DNA of 13,266 nt from CFX5 sp964568485 (GCA_964568485.1 CAZMRA010000134.1:1-13266), one strand, 5' to 3'; positions 1-7,263 are shown, counted from the first letter of the stretch. Notes: generated by a model not told the origin, from the letters alone. Numbers and translations: made by a program.

Positions 1-2
1 TG

Positions 3-473
3 GGCTTAGGCATCCTCTCCGGTGTTTTGGAATTTCTGCCCGTCCTCGGCCCGCTGATCGGCACGGCGGCCGCCGTGCTGGTTGCCCTCTTCCAACCGGA
101 CAATTATCTCGGCATTCCCCCGCTCTATTTTGGCTTGACTGTGCTAGCCATCATGATCTTGATCCAGCAATTGGAGAACAATTTACTCGTACCACGCATT
201 GTTGGCGAAGCGCTGGATCTGCATCCTCTCGTCGTGATGATCAGCGTAGTGATGGGTGCTTCGTTAGCCGGTATGCTAGGCGCCGTCTTAGCTGCGCCGG
301 TCGCTGCCTCAATGAAACTGTTCGGAGCCTATGCTTGGCGCAAGCTGCTTGACCTTCCTCCCTTTCCCGAACCAGAACCAGCACCCAAGCCGCGGCGTGG
401 ACAACAAGGTTGGCCTGCCCGTTTCCGCCTGTGGCGATTGCAATTTAGCCAATTTGTACGTCGCCGCGCGTGA
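3..473 (+). CDS. AI-2E family transporter, C-terminal part (5' end outside window)
   Basis: Open from the left edge in frame 3 to TGA at 471-473, giving the last 156 residues. This is the C-terminal half of a polytopic membrane protein of the AI-2E/PerM family (usually about 340-400 aa, eight predicted helices). Family signatures visible are a 'LEFLPVLGPLIG' turn, followed by a helix, then 'QQLENNLLVPRIVG' and 'ALDLHPLVVMIS', then a Gly/Ala-rich helix 'GASLAGMLGAVLAAP'. The tail is cytoplasmic-looking, with a Pro/Glu stretch (PEPEPAPKP) and an Arg-rich end (VRRRA). Members are transporters or exporters with varied or unknown substrates; the AI-2 export role was shown for one E. coli protein and should not be assumed here. 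An internal TTG at 27 is not a real start, because the conserved sequence continues upstream of it. No convincing terminator follows: T8 at 480-487 lacks a good stem. Confidence 0.9.
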   Translation, partial: GLGILSGVLEFLPVLGPLIGTAAAVLVALFQPDNYLGIPPLYFGLTVLAIMILIQQLENNLLVPRIVGEALDLHPLVVMISVVMGASLAGMLGAVLAAPVAASMKLFGAYAWRKLLDLPPFPEPEPAPKPRRGQQGWPARFRLWRLQFSQFVRRRA

Positions 474-484
474 TTTTCCTTTTT

Positions 485-513
485 TTTACGATTAACAAAT
501 AGTAAGCTATAAC
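485..513 (+). promoter_or_regulatory. Candidate sigma70-type promoter upstream of manA
   Basis: A -35-like TTTACG at 485-490 and a -10-like TATAAC at 508-513 are separated by 17 bp, matching 4/6 and 5/6 of the E. coli consensus. Transcription would begin near 520 and leave a leader of about 165 nt before the manA ATG. A second, weaker candidate closer to the gene is an extended -10 (TGCTATAAA at 635-643) without a good -35. This is pattern matching only, in AT-rich DNA where chance matches are common. Confidence 0.35.
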
Positions 514-529
514 TTCAAACATTCCAGAA

Positions 530-553
530 GGTAGGTTTCTGTTAAGACCTACC
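530..553 (+). repeat. Inverted repeat (hairpin or operator) in the manA leader
   Basis: Arms GGTAGGT (530-536) and ACCTACC (547-553) are perfect complements; a G·U and an A-U pair extend the stem to about 9 bp with a 6-nt loop. There is no T-run behind it, so it is not a normal intrinsic terminator. It would begin about 10 nt after the predicted start of transcription, which fits a repressor operator or a 5'-UTR hairpin. The rest of the 474-685 gap is AT-rich, and I recognise no riboswitch in it. Confidence 0.5.
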
Positions 554-685
554 GTTGATAGCTATCGAAATATTCCTGTGCCCTGCTGAGCGCGTTGAGC
601 AAGCATGCACAATCATAACTACCTTTGAGGTGACTGCTATAAAAATGTATCTTTCTACTCCATAAACCCGAAAGCTAATGCAACT

Positions 686-1684
686 ATGGCAAATTCATTG
701 ATTTATCCATTAACCTTTGACCCGCTCTTCAAAGATTATCCCTGGGGCGGACGAAATTTAGGCGAAAAGTTTGGCCGAGCCATCCCCGATGGGATTGTTG
801 CTGAAAGTTGGGAGATCGCAGCTCATCCCAATGGCTCTAGCACCGTCAATCAAGGTCCGCTCGCAGGGTTGACGTTGCCCGAGGTCCAAGCCAAATTAGG
901 GTTGGATCTGGTGGGCGAGAATAATCAAGCGGCCTTAGAACGGGGGAAATTCCCCTTATTGATTAAGCTATTAGACGCCAATCATTGGCTTTCGGTGCAA
1001 GTTCATCCCGCCGATGACTACGCCCTGGTTCACGAAAACGACTGGGGTAAGACAGAGATGTGGGTCGTACTGCATGCTGAACCAAATGCCAAATTGATCT
1101 TTGGCTTCAAGCGTGGGGTAGATCGGGATAAGTTTGCAGCGGCCATCGAGCAGGGCACTACCGAAGAGTGGTTGCATCAACTTCCTGTGAAGACAGGCGA
1201 TGTTGTGTTTGTGCCTACGGGCAGCATCCATGCGCTGGGGCCGGGCATCATCATTGCGGAAATCCAGCAGAACAGTGATGTTACCTATCGAATCTACGAC
1301 TGGGGTCGACCCCGCCCTATCCATGTGCAGAAGTCACTCGACGTCTTGAATTTTGACCAGATTGAGCCAGAGGCCTATCAACCTGTACCGATATTAGAAG
1401 ATAACGGGCTACGCATCGAACAGATTGGAGCATGTGATTATTTCATTACAGAACGAGTAACTTTACCTACGAATAGCAGCTTCTATGGCATGTGCGACGG
1501 AACCAGCTTTGAGATCTGGGGGGTACTCAGCGGCACCGTTACCCTAAATTGGGATGGCGACCCTTTGACCCTGAAGGGGGTCCAGTGGGTGCTACTGCCC
1601 GCCACATTGGGCGATTTCGAATTCAATGCCGAGGATGAAAGTGTGTTACTACGTGTGGTGACACCCTCATCCCCCACTGATTAA
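686..1684 (+). CDS. manA: Mannose-6-phosphate isomerase, class I (short bacterial type)
   Basis: Cytoplasmic zinc enzyme interconverting fructose-6-phosphate and mannose-6-phosphate, the entry to GDP-mannose, glycans and mannose use. At 332 aa it matches the short Bacillus-type ManA (about 315 aa) rather than the 390-aa enterobacterial form. Visible landmarks: DYPWGG near residues 17-22 (substrate-pocket start), Q105 and H107 in 'LSVQVHPAD', E124 in 'GKTEMW', and H182 in 'PTGSIHALGPG'. Together these are the expected Gln/His/Glu/His zinc ligands. R202 in 'TYRIYDWGR' is the conserved catalytic Arg position. The C-terminal third is a second cupin-like beta domain. The ATG at 686 starts right at the conserved N-terminus ('YPLTFDPLFKDYPWGG'). 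There is no strong Shine-Dalgarno, only GAAAG at 670-674. The gene ends 58 bp before the protease gene with no terminator between them, so read-through is possible. The function call is very sure; the physiological role is inferred. Confidence 0.96.
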   Translation: MANSLIYPLTFDPLFKDYPWGGRNLGEKFGRAIPDGIVAESWEIAAHPNGSSTVNQGPLAGLTLPEVQAKLGLDLVGENNQAALERGKFPLLIKLLDANHWLSVQVHPADDYALVHENDWGKTEMWVVLHAEPNAKLIFGFKRGVDRDKFAAAIEQGTTEEWLHQLPVKTGDVVFVPTGSIHALGPGIIIAEIQQNSDVTYRIYDWGRPRPIHVQKSLDVLNFDQIEPEAYQPVPILEDNGLRIEQIGACDYFITERVTLPTNSSFYGMCDGTSFEIWGVLSGTVTLNWDGDPLTLKGVQWVLLPATLGDFEFNAEDESVLLRVVTPSSPTD

Positions 1685-1730
1685 CACTAAAACCCATAGA
1701 AGCCTTACTAATCCACTTTACCGATTTATC

Positions 1731-1736
1731 AAGGAG
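1731..1736 (+). promoter_or_regulatory. Shine-Dalgarno of the Deg-like protease gene
   Basis: AAGGAG lies 6 nt before the ATG at 1743, which fixes that start. The 58-bp gap before it holds no clear terminator for manA. A TTAACA at 1681-1686 resembles a -35 box, but no convincing -10 box follows at a normal distance. Confidence 0.8.
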
Positions 1737-1742
1737 TATTGT

Positions 1743-4700
1743 ATGTCTATATTGTCTCAGGCCCCGGCTCGTTGGCTGATGGGTTTGTCCCTCACCCTGA
1801 CTCTCATTCTGGGTCCTCAGTTGACGGTCGCCGCGGCCCCGCTGGCCACTCCCTCTGGGGCCAGCCTCGCCCAGATCTCGCGCCCCCCTCTGGGCGGAAT
1901 CCTAGGTGATGTAAAAAGTGAAGAGGCAGAGGTTGAAGAGCTGCTCGAAGACGAGGTCGATGAGCTGGCGATTACCGATCTGGATAATGTGCAGCAAGCA
2001 GTTGTACAGATCGAAGCGGTCGGTACCTTTGTGGACCCCAGTGAAGGTGTGATGAGAAATGCAGCTGGGCGTGGCTCTGGCTTCATCATCGATCCCTCTG
2101 GTTTGGTTGTGACCAACAACCACGTTGTTACTGGTGCGGCATTTTTGAAGGTATATGTCGCCGGTGAAAGCCGACCCCGCAATGCTCGCGTGCTCGGTGT
2201 TTCCGAATGCTCCGACCTGGCGGTGATCGATCTGCAAGGGAGCGGCTACCCTTACCTGCAATGGTCGAATCGACCAATTCGCGTGGGCCTCGAGATCTAT
2301 GCGGCTGGTTTCCCACTGGGCGATCCAGAATTTACCCTGACACGGGGTATCGTCGCCAAAGCTAACGCCGATGGCGAATCAAGCTGGGCCTCGGTTGACC
2401 ACGTCATCCAGCATGACGCCTCCACGAACCCAGGCAATTCTGGCGGACCGATCATCGATGCCGATGGCGCGGTGGTCGCGATTCACTATGCCGGCAACAA
2501 CCAAACTGATCAATTTTTTGCCATTGCTGCCGATGAAGCATTGCCCATTCTGGAAGAGTTACGGGCTGGGAACGACGTAGATTCGATCGGTATCAACGGC
2601 GAGGCTGTGTTCCTCAGCGAGGATGTGTCCGGCATCTGGGTCTCCTCGGTGGAATCAGGCTCCCCTGCCGACAATTTAGGGCTACGAGCGGGCGATATCC
2701 TGTTAACCATGGAAGGAGTCTCGCTGGCAACCAAAGGGACCATGACCGAATATTGCGATATTTTACGCAGCAATGGTCCCGACGATGTGATTACGATGGA
2801 AGTCTTGCGCTTGGATACGGGCGAAGTCTTGGTTGGCCAATTGAATGGCCGACCGCTCGAATTGAGCTTCTCGTTGGCTGAAGAGTTGGCCGAGGGAGAA
2901 CCAAGCAGCTCGACAGGTGGATCGGTCAGCTACGATGACTATGTCACCATCACCGACGATTCGGGCATTCTCTCGCTGACGGTACCTGAAGCTTGGGATG
3001 ACATCGACGGCGGTCCGTGGCTCAACAACAACAATGAAGAGCTCGGTGTGCGGATCGTGGCATCCCCAGATCTAGACTCGATGTTGAGTGGTTGGGGGAC
3101 ACCCGGTGTCTTCTTTGGGGCTTCTGCAGACTTGGGTAACGACCCGGTCGCGCTGCTGGATAACATCGATTACAGCCAAAGCTGCACCTATGAAGGTCGC
3201 GATGACTACCCCGAAGGCTCTTATACAGGCGTTTATGATCTGTGGAGCACCTGCGGTGATGACGAAAGCACAGCAGTTGTCGCAGCCCTTGCCCCCGCTA
3301 CCGAAGATTATCTCGTGTTGCTCGAAGTCTACATCACCAGTGAGGCTGATCTGGATGCTCTCGATCAGATCCTCAAGAGTTTCTTGGTCACCTTGCCAAA
3401 TTCGAGCACACCAGCCGATGATCCAACCACCACAATCGATACCAGCGACCTGCTCTACACCTATCAACTGCTCGAAGAACCGGCGCTCAGCGGCCTCTTC
3501 CCAGAAGAGTACGGCGAAGTTCTCAGCGGCGAGTGGGAAGTGGATGGCGTAGTTTATGGCACCACCTTGAGTGTGGCCCCAAGCATTGACGATTATAACA
3601 ATAACTGGGATGCCCCGGGCATTTATGTGCGTACTGCCACCGATCTGACTGAAGATATCGATGTCAACGAATGGCTGGATTCTATCGATCTCTCCGACTA
3701 TTGTGAGCTCGGTGATCGAGTAAAGCACAGCCACAGCGCGGGCGGCATGTCCTATAGTGGCGCCTATGACATTTGGCTCAATTGCGGAGAGACCGAAGGT
3801 GCCTTCGTTGTTCTGGTCGCGGTCTCCGAGCCAGCTGAGCAACTGATTCTGCTCAATTTCCAAGTCATCGATGATGCAGATGTCGAAGCCTTTGGCATCT
3901 TGCTCGAAAGTTTCTATGTTCCGGGCGCAACCTCGGCATCGGAAACTCTCGAATTCGACTATGTAACACTCACAGACCAGACCGAAACCATCTCATTGCG
4001 TGTACCCGCCCACTGGGAAGATACCCGCCTCGGTAACTGGACGGAAAACGACGAGGTGATGGGTGTCTCGATCAGCGCTTCACCAGATCTGACGGATTAT
4101 AATGAGACCTGGACCACACCGGGCGTGTTCTTCGGGGCAACGGCCAATATGCCCGCGGGCACCACTGCGGAAGAGATGCTCAACGAGTGGGACTATTCCA
4201 GTTCCTGCGGTGGTGTAGAGCGTTTCGAACATGACGACTGGCTCTACACCGGCTTCTACGACATCTACTTCGATTGTGATGGCGATGACAACATCTTTGT
4301 GGTGATGGCCGCCCAACCCAAAGACCTTGATGGGATTTGGATGCTCATCCAAGCGTCGATCCCGGCTGGCACTTCAGTAGAGCCATTCGAACAGATTTTG
4401 GATAGCTTCTCGGTAGATCGACCAGATAATCTGCTCAACGGCCTACCGGAGCCCAGCACGGATGCAGATGCAGATACCGACGCAGGCGCCACCGTAACGG
4501 TTGTTGCCCCCACGCTAAACATCCGCAGTGGCCCAGGCACCAACTATGATCGCGTCGGTGCGCTCCGCAATGGCGATGAAATCATTGTCATTGGTCAGGT
4601 AGATAATTGTGCATGGTTGCAAGTTGTCACTGAGGACGACGAGATTGGTTGGGTCTCCGGCGGTGCGCAATACACTCGTCTCAACGGATCTTGCAGCAAT

Positions 4701-5057
4701 GTCGAACCGGCCACTGCCCCACCGCCACCCGCCAACACTGGCAATACCGGCAACACTGGCAACCAAAGTGGCAGCAATGTGACGAGCAACCAAGGAAGCA
4801 ACAACGTAGCGAGCAGCGAAGCCTGCATTCTGTTCCGCAATAACGTTGGCGCCGAACTCAATGTTACATTCACCCGCAGTAGCGATAACTGGAACCGCAC
4901 CTTCAAGGTGCCCGGGAATAGCCAACAGGATGAATGCTTTGCGCCTGGCCGCTACACCTTCACCGTGGATGCACCACCACCGTGGGGTTCGTTCAATGAT
5001 TCGATCGAACTCGCCGCTGGTGACTACTTCCCGTATGACATCAATCCAGGGGATTGA
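1743..5057 (+). CDS. Secreted HtrA/Deg-like serine protease with PDZ, three Cys-paired repeats and SH3b domain
   Basis: 1104-aa exported protease. In order: signal peptide (hydrophobic 11-30, Ala-rich cleavage region about 28-32); acidic linker (56-76); trypsin-like S1C domain (about 82-275) with complete triad H127 ('TNNHVV'), D158 ('CSDLAVIDL') and S233 ('NPGNSGGPII'); PDZ domain (about 280-372) with 'SGSPADNLGLRAGDIL'. Then come three copies of a roughly 150-aa domain (398-550, 574-726, 738-892), an Asp-rich spacer, a bacterial SH3 domain (917-982, 'LNIRSGPGTNYDRVG'), a Pro/Asn/Thr/Gly linker and a C-terminal beta-rich domain (about 1025-1104) with C1028 and C1065. Ordinary Deg proteases are about 350-500 aa. 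The triad implies an active endopeptidase; SH3b suggests cell-wall or surface binding. The extracytoplasmic part is very acidic. Substrate unknown. No membrane anchor is seen beyond the signal peptide. The gene ends before a strong terminator and is probably transcribed alone or with manA. Confidence 0.93.
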   Translation: MSILSQAPARWLMGLSLTLTLILGPQLTVAAAPLATPSGASLAQISRPPLGGILGDVKSEEAEVEELLEDEVDELAITDLDNVQQAVVQIEAVGTFVDPSEGVMRNAAGRGSGFIIDPSGLVVTNNHVVTGAAFLKVYVAGESRPRNARVLGVSECSDLAVIDLQGSGYPYLQWSNRPIRVGLEIYAAGFPLGDPEFTLTRGIVAKANADGESSWASVDHVIQHDASTNPGNSGGPIIDADGAVVAIHYAGNNQTDQFFAIAADEALPILEELRAGNDVDSIGINGEAVFLSEDVSGIWVSSVESGSPADNLGLRAGDILLTMEGVSLATKGTMTEYCDILRSNGPDDVITMEVLRLDTGEVLVGQLNGRPLELSFSLAEELAEGEPSSSTGGSVSYDDYVTITDDSGILSLTVPEAWDDIDGGPWLNNNNEELGVRIVASPDLDSMLSGWGTPGVFFGASADLGNDPVALLDNIDYSQSCTYEGRDDYPEGSYTGVYDLWSTCGDDESTAVVAALAPATEDYLVLLEVYITSEADLDALDQILKSFLVTLPNSSTPADDPTTTIDTSDLLYTYQLLEEPALSGLFPEEYGEVLSGEWEVDGVVYGTTLSVAPSIDDYNNNWDAPGIYVRTATDLTEDIDVNEWLDSIDLSDYCELGDRVKHSHSAGGMSYSGAYDIWLNCGETEGAFVVLVAVSEPAEQLILLNFQVIDDADVEAFGILLESFYVPGATSASETLEFDYVTLTDQTETISLRVPAHWEDTRLGNWTENDEVMGVSISASPDLTDYNETWTTPGVFFGATANMPAGTTAEEMLNEWDYSSSCGGVERFEHDDWLYTGFYDIYFDCDGDDNIFVVMAAQPKDLDGIWMLIQASIPAGTSVEPFEQILDSFSVDRPDNLLNGLPEPSTDADADTDAGATVTVVAPTLNIRSGPGTNYDRVGALRNGDEIIVIGQVDNCAWLQVVTEDDEIGWVSGGAQYTRLNGSCSNVEPATAPPPPANTGNTGNTGNQSGSNVTSNQGSNNVASSEACILFRNNVGAELNVTFTRSSDNWNRTFKVPGNSQQDECFAPGRYTFTVDAPPPWGSFNDSIELAAGDYFPYDINPGD
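2934..4418 (+). repeat. Three tandem copies of a ~150-aa Cys-paired domain inside the Deg-like protease
   Basis: Protein-level repeat at 2934-3392, 3462-3920 and 3954-4418. Each copy runs: 'SLTVPEAWDD'-like strand, 'SPDL' with a following 'TPGVFFGA' strand, first Cys, a 'YTGVYDLW'-like strand, second Cys, a long hydrophobic strand (VVAALAP), and an end 'DQILKSFLV'-like helix. Cysteine pairs are C481/C504, C654/C681 and C822/C845 (spacing 23, 27, 23), well placed for one disulfide per copy. Copy 2 is the most diverged: it has 'APGIYVRTA' in place of 'TPGVFFGAS' and lacks the 'VPxxW' strand. I have seen similar segments in secreted proteins of high-GC bacteria but cannot name a family with certainty. 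Confidence 0.85.
4734..4760 (+). repeat. Three 9-bp direct repeats encoding an Asn-Thr-Gly linker
   Basis: AACACTGGC, AATACCGGC and AACACTGGC follow each other and encode NTG three times, inside the flexible linker between the SH3b and C-terminal domains. A shorter 6-bp GATGCA repeat at about 4461-4475 encodes the Asp-Ala spacer before SH3b. Such simple repeats are prone to length change by slippage in whole-codon steps. Confidence 0.8.
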
Positions 5058-5090
5058 TCCGAGCTTCTAACCACATGACCGTTTAGTTAG

Positions 5091-5125
5091 ATGACCGTCG
5101 CTGCGTAGGCGACGGTCATTTTTTT
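5091..5125 (+). terminator. Strong Rho-independent terminator after the Deg-like protease gene
   Basis: Arms ATGACCGTCG (5091-5100) and CGACGGTCAT (5110-5119) are perfect complements. C5101-G5109 and a T·G pair extend the stem to about 12 bp with a 5-nt loop, followed by seven T at 5119-5125. It lies 34 bp after the protease stop and isolates pgeF transcriptionally from upstream genes. Confidence 0.95.
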
Positions 5126-5147
5126 GCATACCCCTCTTTTTTGCGAT

Positions 5148-5176
5148 TTGCCGAAACGTCCGCCCCTGTGTACACT
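5148..5176 (+). promoter_or_regulatory. Candidate pgeF promoter giving a leaderless mRNA
   Basis: TTGCCG at 5148-5153 and TACACT at 5171-5176 are separated by exactly 17 bp. Transcription starting 7 nt after the -10 box would begin at 5183, the A of the ATG. There is no Shine-Dalgarno before that ATG, and the terminator 23 bp upstream of the -35 means a promoter is needed here. Each box matches only 4/6 of the consensus, so the support is the geometry rather than the score. Confidence 0.45.
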
Positions 5177-5182
5177 GCTACC

Positions 5183-6007
5183 ATGCGGCGGATCATCCAC
5201 CCAAATGGCATTATCACCTACAGCTTTGAAGCACTTGCTGATCTGCCCGTCGCGGCTCATGTCAGTACTCGTCATGGTGGCATCAGCCCGGCACCGTGGA
5301 ACACGCTTAATTTCAGCATCTTCCGCGGTGACACGCCCGAACGCGTCCAGCTGAATCAACAGCGATTGGCCGAGGGGCTGGGGATTGATGTCCGAGCGAT
5401 TATCCGTTGTCGGCAGACCCATAGCACCCGCGTCGCCAAAGTTGACCAAAGTAATGCTGGCCAATGGCAAGAAGATTGCGACGCACTGATCACGGATAGC
5501 ATCGATCTACCATTGATGTTGGTCTTTGCCGATTGTGTGCCAATTCTCCTCTACGACCCGGTGAACCATGCACTGGGGATTGCGCACGCTGGCTGGCGCG
5601 GCACCGTCAATGGCGCGACTGGCTCGCTACTCTGGGCAATGCAAGCCGCCTATGGCAGCAACCCGGCCGACATCATCGCAGGGATTGGACCGAGTATTGG
5701 CCCGGCCAGTTATCAGGTTGGCCCTGAGGTCTACGATCTTGCGCAGGCCAAGTTGAACAACGCCGCCGCGCTCTTTAGCTATCCGGCTGGCCCCGACCAG
5801 AACCCGCATTTTGATCTTTGGCAAGCGAACGTCGAGCAATTGCTCGAAGCTGGGGTGCCAAGCTCCCAAATCGAAGTCAGCGGGATTGACACCGCACAGA
5901 ACACATCGGACTTTTTTAGCCATCGTGCCGAACAAGGTCGCTGCGGACTCTTTGGTATGGTGGCCTGGCTGCAAGCACCAACCGAATCAACCCCGAAATC
6001 GCAGTAA
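5183..6007 (+). CDS. pgeF: Peptidoglycan editing factor / purine nucleoside phosphorylase (YlmD/YfiH, 'laccase domain' family)
   Basis: 274-aa cytoplasmic protein of the family once called multicopper polyphenol oxidase. Members studied since act as zinc-dependent purine nucleoside phosphorylases/adenosine deaminases, and E. coli YfiH keeps L-Ser out of the UDP-MurNAc peptide stem. Numbered from the ATG, the three metal/active-site residues are present: H80 in 'CRQTHSTRV', C118 in 'FADCVPILLYD' and H135 in 'IAHAGWRGTV'. Other family marks are 'STRHGGIS' (28-35), 'CDALITD' and 'GIGPSIGPASYQVG'. Length is normal (240-280). An in-frame TTG at 5141 would add 14 residues, but it lies just after the terminator and the extra residues do not look conserved, so the ATG at 5183 is preferred. 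The start has no ribosome binding site. The next gene begins 36 bp after the stop and may be co-transcribed. The family is certain; the exact cellular role is inferred. Confidence 0.95.
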   Translation: MRRIIHPNGIITYSFEALADLPVAAHVSTRHGGISPAPWNTLNFSIFRGDTPERVQLNQQRLAEGLGIDVRAIIRCRQTHSTRVAKVDQSNAGQWQEDCDALITDSIDLPLMLVFADCVPILLYDPVNHALGIAHAGWRGTVNGATGSLLWAMQAAYGSNPADIIAGIGPSIGPASYQVGPEVYDLAQAKLNNAAALFSYPAGPDQNPHFDLWQANVEQLLEAGVPSSQIEVSGIDTAQNTSDFFSHRAEQGRCGLFGMVAWLQAPTESTPKSQ

Positions 6008-6030
6008 GTCGTTCTCCGTTGCGAACATAC

Positions 6031-6036
6031 AAGGGA
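6031..6036 (+). promoter_or_regulatory. Shine-Dalgarno deciding the 6044 start
   Basis: AAGGGA ends 7 nt before ATG 6044, a normal spacing. The in-frame TTG at 6038 would be only 1 nt from it, so that codon is rejected as the start. Confidence 0.7.
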
Positions 6037-6043
6037 ATTGATT

Positions 6044-7198
6044 ATGCCAAAGCAGATTTTGCGTAGTTGCGCACTAGCGCTTGGACTGATGATGTGCTTG
6101 CTAATTGGCTTGCACCTCGATAGCGCGCCCGTGGCAGGCCGCACGATCCCGCCCGTGGCCCCAACGTTGCGCAATGCCGATTTTGAATGTGCAGTCGGAT
6201 TTGATACGGTCACCAACCCTGCGGGAGAGCAAATCCGCACTCCGGCGGGCTGGCAGGTTGTTTTCATCGCGGGTGCCCCGGAAACCAACAGCACTCGCCG
6301 AGAAGTGACCCGCAATTGCGATCAAAGCAACAGCCAACACATCGAAAAGATCAGCCAACTCGACAGTTGGATCATCAAAGCACAACATATTGAGTCGACA
6401 GCCCAACCTGGCAAACCGTTTGATTTGGCCTTCTACCAACAAGTTAGTGCGACGGTGGGCGGGGCTTACAGCCTCAGTGGCTGGATGGTCAGTCTCTGCG
6501 GTGGCAGCACCACGCCGAACGATTGCCCTAACGGCTATTATATGGCGAAACGGTTGGGCATCGACCCCACGGGTGGGACCGATCCACTGGCCGAGAGCGT
6601 AATTTGGGCCGAAGATCGGCGCAATTTTGTCGAAAATGGGCAACGCGTCGGCTGGACCAACATCTCGCTGGTAGCGATGGCCCAAGCACCAACCATCACC
6701 GTTTTCGCCCGCGTGGAGAGCCCTTTCCAATGGCATGGCAATCACGCCTTTGTCGATGCCTTGAGCCTCGTCCGGGCCCCAGCCGCCACTTTCCAAATCC
6801 CCGCCCAAGTGGTGGGCCCAACCGCAACCATCACCTGGATGGCCACGCAAAGTCCGGATGTGGCAGCCATCCCCAGTGGGAATTTTAAGGTCTATGTCGA
6901 TATCCAATACCGCGTCGAGCCCACCGAGCCTTGGCGCGATTGGGTCACCGGGCATCTGGGGTCCGGTAGCCAAACCTTCACCGCCACCTGTCTAAATACG
7001 CCCTACGCTTTTCGATTGCGCGCCCGAGCTGAGCAGCCCGAAAATGAACCCGGCTCCTTCCCGACACAGCGTTATCCCGGCATTTGGAGCGAACCCGTCT
7101 TTGTAAACTTTCAAGCCGAAGCTGGCCCCCCGCCGCAACCGATCACAAACGATTTTCTGCAATACCTACCCCTAATTGGCGTATACCGCCAGTGCTAA
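6044..7198 (+). CDS. Secreted protein of unknown function: carbohydrate-binding-like domain, FnIII-like domain, YLPL tail
   Basis: 384 aa from ATG 6044. Residues 1-32 are a signal peptide (Lys/Arg at 3-7, hydrophobic 9-24, cleavage near 'PVAG'); there is no good lipobox. Residues about 40-246 look like a jelly-roll binding module: an opening 'LRNADFEC', a central 'FYQQVSATVGGAYSLSGWM' strand pair and a closing 'HAFVDALSLVRA'. This pattern is common in CBM4/9-like and related beta-sandwich domains. Residues about 250-358 resemble a fibronectin-III fold ('ATITWMATQSPD', 'PYAFRLRARAEQ', 'IWSEPVFVNF'). After a Pro-rich spacer the protein ends 'FLQYLPLIGVYRQC'. Six Cys are seen in the mature part (near 49, 92, 152, 161, 316 and the C-terminal residue). 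No catalytic motif is visible, so binding or structural function is inferred. It sits 36 bp after pgeF and could share its transcript; a weak hairpin follows the stop. The coding call is sure, the function is not. Confidence 0.85.
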   Translation: MPKQILRSCALALGLMMCLLIGLHLDSAPVAGRTIPPVAPTLRNADFECAVGFDTVTNPAGEQIRTPAGWQVVFIAGAPETNSTRREVTRNCDQSNSQHIEKISQLDSWIIKAQHIESTAQPGKPFDLAFYQQVSATVGGAYSLSGWMVSLCGGSTTPNDCPNGYYMAKRLGIDPTGGTDPLAESVIWAEDRRNFVENGQRVGWTNISLVAMAQAPTITVFARVESPFQWHGNHAFVDALSLVRAPAATFQIPAQVVGPTATITWMATQSPDVAAIPSGNFKVYVDIQYRVEPTEPWRDWVTGHLGSGSQTFTATCLNTPYAFRLRARAEQPENEPGSFPTQRYPGIWSEPVFVNFQAEAGPPPQPITNDFLQYLPLIGVYRQC

Positions 7199-7237
7199 CA
7201 CCCGTTTGTGGGTGGTTGCGACAACCCATCGCGCGAT

Positions 7238-7263
7238 AATCCGCAGCAAGCTATGCGGATTTT
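7238..7263 (+). terminator. Weak candidate terminator after the 6044 gene
   Basis: Arms AATCCGCA (7238-7245) and TGCGGATT (7254-7261) form a perfect 8-bp stem with an 8-nt loop, followed by only four T (7260-7263). It lies 39 bp past the stop codon. The short T-run makes it weaker than the terminator at 5091-5125; it could also be a plain inverted repeat. Confidence 0.45.

Noticed and set aside
458..487. Possible terminator after the transporter gene
   Set aside because: There is a run of eight T at 480-487, but the only preceding stem is about three base pairs (ACG/CGT) and lies too far from the T-run.
3072..3863. 263-codon minus-strand open frame over the Deg-like protease
   Set aside because: Lies opposite the first two Cys-paired repeats; no domain or start signal of its own.
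5183..6007. True multicopper laccase
   Set aside because: The HAGWRG/ADCVPI pattern belongs to the YlmD/YfiH family, which is unrelated to cupredoxin-fold laccases; the old name comes from misassignment.
6101..6973. 290-codon minus-strand open frame over the 6044 gene
   Set aside because: Composition shadow. The + strand frame has a signal peptide, a Shine-Dalgarno and beta-domain patterns; this frame has none of them.
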